A DNA stretch of 64,000 nt from positions 39,289,063-39,353,062 of the forward strand of contig OZ017795.1 of assembly GCA_963969395.1 (NCBI GenBank). The letters are read 5' to 3'. Origin of the DNA: Pseudoscleropodium purum (Eukaryota > Streptophyta > Bryopsida > Hypnales > Brachytheciaceae). Every line of letters begins with the position of its first letter. Within the stretch, counting starts at the first letter, position 1. Both the position numbers and the translations under genes were made by a program. The notes beneath the pieces are model-generated. The model saw only the letters and a program-made list of their open reading frames with translations. It searched no databases and had not been told where the DNA came from. Shown here one piece after another: positions 1 to 11,815 of the stretch.

Positions 1-287
1 TTGCATATATTCTCTGTAGATAAAGGAGGACGTCTAGAGACTACATCTTTTGTGTACATTATTTTCTTTTGTATTGATTAAACAATTTTTTTGTAATGAA
101 GGCATTTCAGTCCGATTTTTCCTAAAGCTTGCGCATGGGACACTCACTCTCAAAGCATTCAAATGTTTCCTTTGAGAGTTTCAGCATTAGGTCTTGGTGC
201 ATTCACTCATCTGTACACAATCTATCTGGCACCTTTTGTTTGTTTCTCAATATGAATTATTGGCTGTTGTCTTGTGTCAGGCCGCAG

Positions 288-1623
288 TATCGGCTGCCAG
301 TCGATATCAACTGGCTTGTCTTCTTTCAGTGGATGTTGATGTTGTATAATCTTGTAGCTACTAACTCATGTTCTGTTCAGGAGTCCAACGTGGGCCATCC
401 ACAGTCGTTCAAGAAATGTGTGGTTCTATGCGTCACGGGACTACTTTGTTATCTCGACCCGAATATCAAGGTGGACAAGTCGGACCCGCACAGAAATGTC
501 ATTAAAAGGCCAGTGCTAGTTGCAATGTTCATGACACTGTTTGAAAAGTTCCACATAGGAATTTGGTCTAGGATGCCAATAGTTGATCTTAGGCCTCTGC
601 TTGCGCACTTGCTTCCAAAACATGTCAGAGACAACCTAGCGTTCGTTTATGGCAGAGAGTACTGTGTAGATAGCCAGAATTTCCTGTGGTGCTACAAAAT
701 GCTCTCAATACTTCACACTAAGAGACCATCCAGGATGACATGCTTCACGGACCAAGTGCTCATGGTCGATGTGTGCCCGCTTTCGCTCAGAAGGACGCCG
801 GATCCGGCGTGCTATATTCCACTACCATTTACGAGGGATCTCAATTTCCCGAATATTAGTAGAGTTATTCCGAACATTTCAACGAATATTATTCTATTCA
901 TTTATCCCATGCACGAGCATGAGTCAATCTCGGAATACATGAAAGGCGCAATCAGACCGGGACAATTACACTATGAGGTTGCATAGTCAATCAAGTATGG
1001 GAAGCCAAACTGGAATGGGATATTCTGGTGATTTGCCCTACATGGTGTCGGCCGCCAGCCGATACCCTTGTAGAGTGGAATTGGGGGGGGCTTGAATACC
1101 TTCCAATCTCGTCCCCTTTACCTTATTCACAAATTTGAACTGCTTTATTGTCAACGCCAGTCTTATCGAATCGACTGCCTCTTCACTTTAAGACCTGTTC
1201 TCTGGTGTTTTCTGGGGGGGATATCGGCTGCCAGATGATATGAGCAATTCAGTTCATTGGATCGGATAGACTCAGGGTTTAGGGTTTAAGGAGGAGCATT
1301 CGTTGCTCTTCATCTTACAGATGGCTGCCATAGTCGATTTTCATAGTTTACGTAGTGCAAACACTTTCATAGATCTAGGTGCTTTAGAGAATGATGTTAG
1401 GAATCGGTTGGCAGTATCAAGCGCCAGCCGATACTTTGTTCTAAATTTGGACACAACATAGGAGCTTATGAAATTATTGATTTAACTACTAATTGTAGGC
1501 TCTGAACTCTATCATTGGCCGTGTATTGTGGTACTTTGGTTTGTTTAGTGGTTGCATCCATTTTTGTTCATTGCTTATGACACACAAATCTATGCATTCG
1601 ACTATATCGGCTGACGGCCGATT
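288..1623. repeat. Five copies of a 19-bp imperfect palindrome
   Basis: A near-palindrome with consensus TATCGGCTGCCAGCCGATA occurs at 288-306, 1046-1064, 1222-1240, 1415-1433 and 1605-1623. Copies differ by a few substitutions, mostly in one arm. The last four start 176, 193 and 190 bp apart. The first copy lies in the presumed intron before the FCP1-like exon and the rest lie 3' of it. I saw no further copies in the window. Confidence 0.7.
381..986 (+). pseudogene. FCP1/HAD-like phosphatase-domain protein, 3' exon, catalytic motifs lost
   Basis: The exon opens after a good acceptor (ttctgttcag) and stays open for about 201 codons to a TAG. The pattern resembles the plant FCP1-homology (NLI-interacting factor/HAD) domain: a hydrophobic strand (KCVVLCVTGLL), a GIWSRM block, a conserved middle (LLPKHVRDNLAFVYGREYC), then MVDVCPLSLRRTPDP and a proline/aromatic stretch. 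In active members the first strand carries the nucleophilic Asp (DxDxT, or DLNGLL in plant relatives) and the later block has two adjacent acids (VDDSP). Here the first reads CVTGLL and the second VDVCP, so the key acids are missing. Upstream sequence to position 1 is open in the same frame but contains a palindromic repeat and looks intronic; the 5' exons lie there or outside the window. It is either a pseudophosphatase or a pseudogene. The family call is from motif memory and is moderate. Confidence 0.5.
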
Positions 1624-2551
1624 TATTTCTGGACTATGGATTTGTCCATAATTAATTAAATATCAGTTGTTTAAACATTGTATGAAGACAATACAAAATT
1701 TGAAATAGTGAACAAAGTAGACAAATTGCAATGAATATCAATGGTGAGTTCTACACCAAAAAAAGATTCTCTATAAGTTTTGTGTTGTTTAGAGATTGGA
1801 GATTTAGGATTGGGATTAGTATGAGTGTTTAGTTAGTGATGGAATTGGTTGAATTAAGAACACAATTTGGACAACTAGGTTTATTAGTGAAGGCATATCC
1901 CTTCCATAAATACAACAACCAACTTCACTTTGTTGGCTTCAAAGCTAGACAAAGGTGGGGCTAAAATTATATTCAACAAAAAGATTGGGCCAATTTGGCT
2001 TGTTTGGAGGAATTTGGCCACCAATTCTTTATTAAGTACAAAACTCTCCATCAAAACCAACAATATCTAACAAATATCTCTATTATGATCTAAGTGGTTA
2101 TAGCAAGTTTTATCCAAGTAATCATAATAAATTATTCACTTGGCTACAATAACTATTAAAAAATTGTACAACATTGAATTTCAAAGCTCTTTTTTACAAA
2201 TATTCTTTAGTTTAGAGAGTGTCAATATTTTTTACATTAGAACTAACTTATCCAATGTCATAGTCATAGATGACCTTTCAAAATTGACTTCAATAAGAAA
2301 AATCATATCTTTTTCAAATATGTTCAAATCAATTTTTTAAATAAAAAACATTACAATTAGAATGTTGTAGTTTAAACTCGTGATTAAAAAAACCTTGTGT
2401 AATTTACTAATTTTTTGAATTTTATTAAGATTAATGCAATGGTAGCTAGATACAACCATGTAGATTTGATCTATGAAGTATTGTTCACAAACTTTGGTTG
2501 AAAGTTATGAAATACCAGTTGCACTTGCAGTGGTGAGAAATAAAAAAGAAC
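1000..2551. other. Gene-free AT-rich spacer
   Basis: No supportable gene. Apart from four copies of the 19-bp palindrome it contains a short telomere-like motif (agggtttagggtttaagg, about 1274-1291). Small ORFs here are AT-rich chance frames. Confidence 0.5.
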
Positions 2552-2554
2552 ACA

Positions 2555-4896
2555 CACTACAAGAAAATGATTGTTTTATGACTACAAAATATGATTGCAA
2601 AAAGTCACAAAATCAAGAAATGTGAGTCGAGCAAAACTTACTGTAGATGACTTGCACTGAGTCATTCACTTTCAGTCATATGATTGGTGAGTCATATTTG
2701 TAGTCATATGGATTTGGGAGTATAATAAACCATTTGTAGTCATATTTTGCCAACATGGCATATATGTTGACTATTCTTGGAGGCTTGATTTTTTCATGAG
2801 CTGCCCAGGCAAAATAAAAAAATCCTACATGAAATATGACTTATCGCAGTCATATTTTGGTTGATGTGGAATATGACTGTAGTGAGTTATATTTTGAGTC
2901 ATATTTTAAGTGATTTGGAATATGACTGCGGTGAGTCATATTTTAAGTGACATGGAATAATGAAATATAACTGTAGTGAGTCATATTTTAAGTGATATGG
3001 GATACAATTGTAGTGAGTCATATTTTGGTTGATGTAGCATATGACTATAGTGAGTCATTTTTTTGTTCAAGTTAGTACTAAAAGATAGTAAGAAGTAAAA
3101 GTTAAGATATAACAAAAGGCAACAAAAACTAAAACTAAAAACCAATAAGAAGCAAGAATAAGACAAGTTAAGATTCAATAAAAGATAATAAGAGGTAAGA
3201 AATAACAAACAATAGAAGATAATGTTTAAAAGACAACAATTAAGCAAGAGTTAAGATCCAACTTGAGGCAACAATCTTGAAACAACCTTGAATTAACAAT
3301 TTTGATGCAATAATTAAGAGACAACAACTAAAAACAATAGCAAACTAGCAACAACTTTAAAGCAACAACTTTGAAACAAGAACAAACTAACAATAACTAA
3401 GAAGCAACAACAAACCAACAACAACTAAAAATAGAAAACTAAGAAATAACAACAACAAAAAACAAACTAACTATACACTGAAATTCGCCTACCACCCCAG
3501 TTTCCATTAGTTCCCCCCCTCCTCTCTCAAAAAATTTGTGAGCCATTGATTTTTTTGAAAAAAAATGCTTACCCTTAAAATTGATGTTGATTTCTCAAAA
3601 AATCACAAGATGTTGATCTTGTGAAATTTAATTTGAGTCGTTCAAATATAAAATACAAATATTGAATACGAATACGAATATGGGTACGGGTACTAGATAT
3701 GAGTACTAAATACGTGTACTGAATATGGATATTGAATACGTATACTGAATACAAGTACTAAATATAGATACAGTATTGGATACGAGATCAATTGTCCCAT
3801 ATTGTTTGTCAAGAACTTTAATTCTGAAGATTACAAGAGGAGATGGGGGTGAGGGGGGTGAGATAAAAAAATTTAAATCAAATTCTAAATGATAGGTGGA
3901 GGTGAATGGGGGTGGTAAAATAAAAATTGAGGGGGGGGGTGCATAGTGACACAAAGTGTCACTATACACCTTGAGTGCCTAATAACTACATTCACAATAC
4001 ACTATTCTAACAACTAAGAAGCAACAACAAATTATTTAGCAACAATTGTAAAGCAACAACTGACTAACATCAACAAATTAGCAACAACTACAAAGCAACA
4101 ACTATGAAACAACAACAAACTAACAACAGCTAAGATGTAAGAAGCAACAATATATTAGTAACAATTAAGAAACAACAATTAAAACCTCAAAAACTAAACG
4201 ACAACAACTAAAACACAATAACACAACAATTGGAACTTCAAAAAACAAAAGAAGGAAGAAGAAACAAGAGTTAAGAAGCAACAACTAAACAACAACTAAG
4301 ACACAACAACACAACAATTAGAACTTCAAAAAGCAAAAGGAAGAAGAAGAAACAAGAATTAAAAAACAACAAAAAACAAAGAAGATGAAGCAAATGAAGT
4401 GGCAGCTAGGGTTTCAAAATTCTAAAGAAGTGACGGCTAGGGTTTTAAAACCGTAAAAAATGACGGTTAGGATTTCAAAATCCACAGAAAACAATGGCTA
4501 GGATTTTATAATTTTGAGCAATTATTTGTTTACATTTTTTTTAGGTTGCTCAAATTTTTAGGAGGCTGCCCAAAAAAAAAACTTCAAAAAAAATGTGAAT
4601 CTAGAAAAATGTGTATAGAATATGACTACATGTAGTCATATATGCAAAAATATGATTGACGAATATAACTATTATTCCCGTAATATGTTCCCTCTAGTTC
4701 CCTAAGAAGTATTTTGTTGTTCCCTATGCATGTATACTATACATCCATAAAGCACAAAGGCAAAATATGACTGGTAGTCATATTTGCAGTCATGTTTTTT
4801 CCAAATGTTGTGGAATCTAAAAATATGATAGTGAGTAGTTGCCAATCATCCTCAATCATATTTTTGCAATCATAAGACATTCAAATCCTAGTAGTC
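2555..4896. mobile_element. Non-autonomous CACTA-type DNA transposon, 2.3 kb
   Basis: The left end reads CACTACAAGAAAATG, the classic En/Spm-CACTA terminus. The reverse complement of the right end (about 4840-4896) aligns over about 50 bp with the left end, at roughly 70 percent identity by eye. Both ends are flanked by ACA (2552-2554 and 4897-4899), a 3-bp target duplication typical of CACTA elements. Subterminal DNA holds many copies of a motif close to GAGTCATATTTT, in both orientations near the two ends, as expected of transposase-binding repeats. The interior (about 3100-4400) is low-complexity CAA/GAA-rich DNA with a short degenerate GAATACG-type array at about 3655-3790. No transposase ORF was seen. 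Confidence 0.7.
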
Positions 4897-4899
4897 ACA

Positions 4900-6235
4900 A
4901 ATTACTTGGAATCAACTATGATAACATACACTCAATGCCATATTATTTACATTTGGGCAATTAGCCCTTAACAAAAAGTATAAGATTTAGAGTACTATTT
5001 AATATACCATTTAGGTCCTATAAGATTTCTACAAGTATATCTTGAATAGAAAGAAGTTAAAGAAAATACAACACTTACACTTCGAATTCCTAGTGTAACT
5101 CAAATTTCCAAGTAGAAATAAATAGGCAAAAAATTAAAATGTTAACATCAAATTTTTCAATATAGATACTCCCTTTAATTTGTTAACCTAAAAAACTACA
5201 AATACCAAAACCTCATTAAAAAGTACAACATACTATGGTTGAAAAACCAAACCACTTATAGTTCTTACAACCAATCAATGCTAGGGGAACTACACATATT
5301 CTATCCATTTAAGCATTGCATGAAGAATTCAAATTCCTTGAATTATCTCTCAAATAAGCATTAAATAATACTAAAAACATTGCACAACATATGTATTGCT
5401 TTATAAGAAAAATTTAAGAATAACCTACTTTTATATATCCACATTTAGAGATCTTCCTTAAAATTTTATATTTTATTATAAAAGATTAACCTTCTTACTA
5501 ATTTTAATCCTTTTCAATACTACAAAATGTATACAATACTTACTCTCCATCTTTGAATTCCTTCAAATCAAGTTTGCTTGGATTTGGAACAAGTGTGGTA
5601 GTCTAGTAGAGGACCTACTATAGAGATCCAATGTTTAGCTAGTCACTAAAGGTGATGAAGGCCTATACAAAGTATAGAGAACGCTAGCATTATAGATCAA
5701 CACTAAAGTTATAGATCAATGCTAATATTATAGATCAATATTAGATGAATCCTAGTATTATTTCTACAAGAGATTTTTGTTGATCAGTGTTTTATTTGAA
5801 ATTACCTAGGTATGCCTACACAATTTGTTAGTAATTTTAGCTTTATCACATATCCTACTTACTAATAGGTTTTTTGTGATTTCAAAAGATTTTTAAAGAG
5901 CACCTTGAAGTTGGGAATTGGATCTTTCATCTACGGCTATCTTCAATGCATAGCATGTTAGATGCCCTCTTGGTCCTTTTTAATACAAACTAGCCATGAA
6001 ATTTTCAAATCATGCTTGAATTCTAGAGTTCATTAGTCAAGGACAAAGATTTCAATTTATTATGATCTCAAGTGCTTATAGAAGGTTGCTATTATGTGAG
6101 TGTAGAAGTGTAAGTCCATGAGCTTAGAATACTACACACCTATATTATAGGTTATATATGTTACAAATATTCATATTATATGTGTTTATGATACATCATT
6201 AGATGTTTTTTGGAGGATTTGGAAGGCCTTTTGGG
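4900..6235. other. Gene-free AT-rich spacer
   Basis: No gene supported. A short tandem-like stretch with TATAGATCAA repeated three times lies at about 5690-5740. Otherwise nothing recognisable. Confidence 0.4.
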
Positions 6236-6460
6236 TTTGTTCCCGGTGCTATTCCCCGAGTAGTTTGAAAATGATTGCTATCAAATTTTTATTTTTATTT
6301 TTATTTTTTTAAATTTGAAAATGCGAAAAAAATTAAAAAAAAAGAAGGAACGGGACAATTGTTGTGCCAAGTCACATAGCTACTATGAGGCAGTGCGTAG
6401 AGTTTGGGAACCCAACTGAATGCATGGGAACTCACAATCCTCTCGGGGGCTGAATTCTCA
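6236..6460. repeat. MITE-like repeat, copy 1 (partner at about 57,225)
   Basis: The segment begins near TTGTTCCCGGTGCTATTCCCC, runs through a T-rich then A-rich core and ends near GGGAACTC...CTCTCGGGGGCT. The same layout occurs in reverse orientation at about 57,225-57,445 (CCCCCTCGGAGGGCT, a GGGAACAAC block, an A/T-rich core, TTGTTCCCAATC). Two inverted copies of the same short structure suggest a dispersed MITE. Boundaries are approximate. Confidence 0.45.
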
Positions 6461-7058
6461 TCTAATGACACCTTCTATAGTGTGTGGTATCTATATTATA
6501 GATACCTACATTGTAGGCTCAATGCTCACAAGCTCACATTCTTGGGCTCACATACTAGCACCATTGAGTGCCTATGAGTCATCCAAGTCATTAAATTCAC
6601 ATTTACAAACTTTGTTTGTTACAATAAAACTTCATAATTAATGAAAAAGTTGGTACCCTACATTCCAAATTTGGTCTTCTATAGAATACTTTTTGATCAA
6701 TTGTTCTTGCTCAAACATTACTAAAGTTTAAAACAAGTAGATTACACTAGGAAGCCGTGATTCTATTTATGCCACTAAGGGGGGTCACACCATTTTTCAT
6801 GCTTGGAGAAGGGCTTGTATTGGCTCTTCTTTTCTATTTTCACTCTTTTCACTTCATACCTTCTCATTCTTCATAGAAGCTTCATTCTCAGAGAAGGTAT
6901 AACAACCCCTAATATGTTGACCAGTCCAGTGGAGGCACGACACTAAATGTTCTCCGTGTTTGTTTTATTCTTTCCTTGTTTTAGGGTTCCAAATGTTGTG
7001 ACACTTCCCTTTCCATCTCCTTTTCCGTCCGTCGGAAGTCCCTTTCTCTTTGCCGGCT

Positions 7059-7767
7059 ATGGAGCGCGCTCAAGAGCTCCACAATCTCCCGTCATTGGTG
7101 AAGGAACAACAACAACAAGCCACTATTGTCGTCAAGGAGGATCGCGGACCTCGTCCTCACCGATGTAACGACCGCCTGGAAGATTTTGTTCAGGTTCCAT
7201 GGAGCTTCCGATTTTGCATTTCGCTTGTGTTTAAGGAAACGAAGCGCCTCTTAAATCTTTGGAGTTTTTCTTCTTCATTGGGAAATCCTTGTGTAATTTA
7301 GGGTTTCCGTTTAACTTCAGTACCCAGAATTATCTATGTGCCATTGTGCATTGTTGCGCTCGTCCGACGTTCAGCTTCTATTCATACCGTTATCGGAGAA
7401 TTGTCGTGCTTCAGAGCGATTGATAATGCATTGGATAAATGGACATTTCCTTGCATGCTTGTTGTAGCGGCTGATGGAAAAATTTTATGTGAATTTCTGT
7501 CTCTTTCAGGCTTTATTTGAAGGAGATCTAAGAAAGAATTTGCCTGCTCCGGCAAAATTATTTTGGAGGTGTTACAAATCGAAACCAGGGTAAAGCTCTT
7601 GAGACACAGAGTTCTATTTTTTGCACTTTTTTCTAGTAATTCATTCATTGGAAGATCTTGCCTCTGAATTATGTTGATGTTTGTCCATTAGGGAAGAACC
7701 AAAGGATCCGTTTTTCTACCTGGAGGAGGACGCGAATGGGAAGCTTGTTCCTAAAGGCCAAAGATAG
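7059..7767 (+). CDS. Uncharacterised small protein, 96 residues, three exons
   Basis: Exons are 7059-7193, 7510-7589 and 7692-7767. All junctions use GT-AG and join in phase (0, then 2). The start is the first ATG after a pyrimidine-rich promoter-like stretch. The product is hydrophilic with a glutamine run (EQQQQ), one central Cys-containing segment (HRCNDRLEDFVQ), then ALFEGDLRKN, PAPAKLFWRCYKSK and an acidic tail (PKDPFFYLEEDANGKL). No signal peptide or membrane segment is visible. I do not recognise the family, although the exon phasing and composition look like a real gene. One oddity: right after the stop another frame stays open for about 40 codons (DSNEEIEREKREF onward), so a longer alternative 3' end cannot be excluded. 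It lies 370 bp upstream of the acylphosphatase on the same strand. Confidence 0.6.
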
Positions 7768-8136
7768 TAACGAGGAGATTGAGAGAGAGAAAAGAGAATT
7801 CATTTCAAAGAAGATTACAACCAAGAGCAGAAATCCCTCCTACCAGGCCGCAGTCGGCCCTGATAGAAGAACTTTTGAAACTTAAATATTTGGCTCCTCT
7901 ACCTTAGCCTACTTTCTTTGCTGCTCATCCCCAATGTCGCTGCTTTCTCAATTTGATCGAATCCCGAAGCTCAATCGACCATAGCCACGTTCCAAATTGC
8001 CTGTTTCCGCTTCTTGTCAATCCATCAAGTCATCGAAATTCAGGTTCTGAATTTGTGCAGTTTCCGAATTCTCGGCCTCAGCTGCAGTGTGTGTGCTTTG
8101 TGTATTGCAACCATTTGTGGCATTGGCAGCTCACGA

Positions 8137-9237
8137 ATGATTTGCGCGTCTGGGGTGATCGCCCGCTCGCCGCTCGTGCACTGGAATCGTGTTGGGGAGG
8201 TGGCTCGTGTGTCTTCATTTGCAAAGCCAATTACTCTCAACTACAATCGACGACATATCAAGCTAAGGAATTTCACGCGAGGGAGAATCGTGACCGCCAC
8301 CATGTCGGATGGTGCTCAGAGCTCGGACCCTAATTCCAAATCAGTATGCTCGTCTTTCTTCAATTCATGCGTCGTTGCTTGAATGTTTGGAATGTGGAAC
8401 TTGGTTTAGGGTTTAGGGTTTGCTACTCGGTGAACTCTTGTGTCCCGATGTGAAATTGGAGATTTTTATGCTCTTGTCAATTTCACAGTGCTTGTTATAA
8501 GTGATTCTTGAGCGATCTTGACTTGAAAGAAAGAATGGTTGTAGGGTTCGCTGTCATGGTCGTTGAGTAATGATTTAGGTTCTCTCTTTGGTGGAGTAAG
8601 GTACATTTCCTGAAACAAGGATCTGACTATTTGAGAATTTATTTATGTAATTTCTTGGTTTCTACCGAGAGAAGATGGAACCTAACACTAGTGGGATCGT
8701 AGTTATTGGATCAGTATTTAATTAGTTATGAATTTTCAATGTGACTATCGTGTGTTTCCCGAAATCATGCCATAAACGTTGACCTGCTTGACTGCTAAAT
8801 CTTTGTATGAGAATGTTTAAAGAAGGCACATTTCGCAAATGAAATATGTGACAATTTTCATTGATTTAAGGGTGCCACTTGAATGACATTGAGTGAATTA
8901 GGATCAAGGAGCCAGGTAGAATTAGGACATCTACCTTATGGTGTTGCATGTGGACTGTGTGGCAATGCAGGTCAATGTTGTCATCAAAGGCATTGTGCAG
9001 GGCGTTTTCTACCGGAAATGGACAATGGATGCTGCTCAAAAGCTCGGCGTGAACGGATGGGTGCGGAACTGCCGGGATGGATCTGTGGAGGCGGTTTTTT
9101 CAGGATCGCCGAGTGTGGTAGACACGATGGTTCAGTTGTGCCATTCAGGGCCTTCAGCTGCCCGGGTGTGGTCTGTCAACGTCTCCCAGTGGGAGAATGA
9201 AGTCCCTCCAGGCTTTGAGCAAAAATCGACGTGGTGA
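8137..9237 (+). CDS. Acylphosphatase, with probable organelle-targeting N-terminus
   Basis: Exons are 8137-8343 and 8971-9237, with a phase-0 GT-AG intron. The predicted protein has 157 residues; the last ~90 form a complete acylphosphatase domain (VNVVIKGIVQGVFYRKW...). It hydrolyses acylphosphates such as 1,3-bisphosphoglycerate or carbamoyl phosphate. The signature GxVQGVxxR with the phosphate-binding Arg is present, as is the GWVRNCRDGSVEA block with the catalytic Asn. The N-terminal ~55 residues are rich in Ser, Arg and hydrophobics and poor in acids, like a transit peptide. A second in-frame ATG at 8302 sits in a near-ideal context (GCCACCATGT) and would give a cytosolic form. A telomere-like motif (GGTTTAGGGTTTAGGG) lies in the intron near 8404. 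Two ~54-bp tandem copies of a TAGTG/TAATG-rich sequence begin at the stop codon. Confidence 0.9.
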
Positions 9238-9509
9238 TGCTCGATCCCTGTGTATGATAGTGTAGTGTAGTGTAATGTAATATTGTTGATGCTCGATCCT
9301 AGTGTATGGTAGTGTAATGTAATGTAATGTTGCTTACAATCATTTTGTCTTTAAATGCGCATTGTCATCTAGTCTGTACAAATTCATCTGTTATCCCTTT
9401 ATTGGCATTTCTCTTGCTGTTGAGAAAGCAATTGTCTTCGAGGAAATTGGTCAGAGATCCACCTTGAAACCCGTAGATGCGCATTGCCATCTAAGGTGGG
9501 TACTCCCCA

Positions 9510-9785
9510 AACCGCCACTTTTTGCTACTGAGCCTATTTGCTATTCTTAGACTGGTCAGATTTTTATATGTTTTTGTTGGCAAGTGAAAGGAGGTTCCAA
9601 CACACCAGAGAACATGGCATTTGGATACTGTATGCAAAAGTTTTTAAGGAACAAAGTTTGGTTCTAAAAGCGTTTCTTCCACATAGGTACAAAACTGACT
9701 TTGGAGATGTACACACAGTGTAGATGGTGGCTTAAGGTCAGTGGCACATTTAGGTGGCATATTTAGGTGTACCTACCTTAGTCTG
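9510..9785. repeat. Dispersed repeat, copy 1 (partner at about 48,700)
   Basis: About 270 bp closely matching 48,700-48,972 in the same orientation. Shared blocks include TTGTTGGCAAGTGAAA, GGTTCCAACACACCA, GGCATTTGGATACTGTATGC and TTCTTCCACATAGGTACAAAA. By eye identity is above 80 percent. No ORF is conserved between the copies. Confidence 0.75.
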
Positions 9786-11631
9786 TACAACTACATCTCT
9801 TATTTCTCTATGGAGGTTTTATGCGCGTTCTTCTTTTTGTTGAGAGATCATTGGATTCGTCTTTGAGGGAGTGGATCGGGGATACAGGGCCAATGCATTT
9901 GAAATTTATACTGGACTTGTATTCTACAATTCTAATAAAGTTCATATTTTTTGAACTTTTAAAAACATTACTTACCGGTATTATTTTAAATTCAATTTTC
10001 CTAATTTGATTCGTTTGACCTTCTGACAATTTCATGGTTTTCAGTACAGTTGGGTGTTCAAAACAATGAATGTCGTTTTGAAATTCCGGTGGCGCTTTCC
10101 TCCACCAGGATTGCACCTTCTAGTCATAGGACGCCTCAAAAATTTGATTTCCATGTACTGCACAGTGCTCCAAAGAGGTGCACCATATCTAGAAATTCAG
10201 AGATAATGTTCCACCATCATCAAGTTTTATTTACTATTAATGAAATTACTATTTTTTAATAAATTAAACATCAAAGTATATATTTCTTAAAATCTTCCAA
10301 TAACTTGTTTTGTGCATAACTTTTGGAGATTTTTTTTGTGTGTAAATTCTTGAAGGTAAAATATTTGTAGTGCTTTATTATTTCTACATTTTATTTTATT
10401 TTTTGAGTTACTTTTAACAATTCTAAGTATTTCTAGTGTTGTGTCCTAAAAATTTTATCCAAATAGCTCATACTATTGGAAGGATTACCTCTATGTGGCA
10501 CAATATTAGAAAGTGTTTTTTGTAACAAAACAATTGAATAACATGAAGTAAAGCATTTTAAATATTATTTATGCATCAATTAAGGTATAGGATTGTTTTG
10601 TATCTTAAGGTTTATACTTTAATATGTGCAATCTAAAATGGCCCTAAATTGCCTCCAAAATAGAACTTGAATATGTAGATTGACAATAATTTCAAAAAAT
10701 ATTAGATTACTTTAAAATTTCTAAATATTATCTTCTATAATAGTATAGTCCACTTCAATAAATTTTAATTTTTTGTTTGTCTATCTATAAAAGAATATTA
10801 ATAGTATCAACTTGAGGGTATTAAAGTCAACTTTTATACTTAGGAATAAGAGTGAATTTCCATAAATCAATATGGAAAAAAATGGACAAATTTGTAAGAA
10901 GTTAGAAATGATTGACTTTACCAATAAACTAAAAAGAATCATTATCTTACATTTAAAAAAATACACAAACAAAAAACTTGAGTTGATACCAATACTAAAT
11001 CTATATGAGGTAATTAAACATAAACATGACTTTCCAACCAACTTGATTAGTGAATGTATTTGGACTATTATACTTTATGTTATTCCTACAAATATAATGG
11101 CTAGGTTTATATTAGGTGAAGGTCTCTTAGGAGCTATGTGTATATGTATATTTATACAATGTATAATATATGAAGTCTTGAAAAATTCTCATTTTTAATT
11201 GGAATTTGACTTTGTACTAGTATACATTTTATATTTAGTGTTAAAAAAATACTTAAATATAATAATGAAGTCAAATTTGATAGTATGAAAATACAAAAAA
11301 TGACACAATCATTAGCAAAAATACATAACTAAGGATTGGTTTTCTTGAACCTTTAGAAATTAAATTTCTTTTGATACTAATTTTTTATTTTTTTATTTCA
11401 AAAAGTCCTTGCATTCCAAAATTGAATGTAACTTGGTCAAACTAAATTGTACATGAGTATGCACAATCAAGTATTATGTTTTTTTCTTAACAATATAAAA
11501 AGTAGAAAAAACAAGGTCAAACTTGGTTGAATAGGAATGGATCTAATTTAGGTCTTTTTATAAAATTCTTCATGAAACTTTATATTTTTTTCACCTCTGT
11601 TCATCTAAGTCCTTATCCTCTTGTTGTTGTC

Positions 11632-11815
11632 GTCCAAGTCCTTATCTTTGCCCTTTTGCCTCATGTTCGTCCAAATCCTTATCTTTGCCCTTCTGCCCCA
11701 TGTCTGTCCAAATCCTTATCTTTGCCTTATCTTTGCCCTTCTGCCCCATATCCGTCCAAATCCTTATCTTTGTCCTTTTGTCCTTTGTTTGCCAAATCCT
11801 TATCTTCTTCAAAGC
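11632..11815. repeat. Minisatellite, 37-bp unit, about five copies
   Basis: The unit begins GTCCAAATCCTTATCTTTGC and recurs at 11632, 11669, 11706, 11754 and 11791. One unit carries an internal 11-bp duplication (TTATCTTTGCC). It accounts for the repetitive ORFs here; 37 is not a multiple of three and nothing suggests translation. Confidence 0.8.

Noticed and set aside
2555..4896. Regular short repeats considered as a CRISPR-like array
   Set aside because: Repeats are irregularly spaced, degenerate and subterminal in a CACTA element in eukaryotic DNA.
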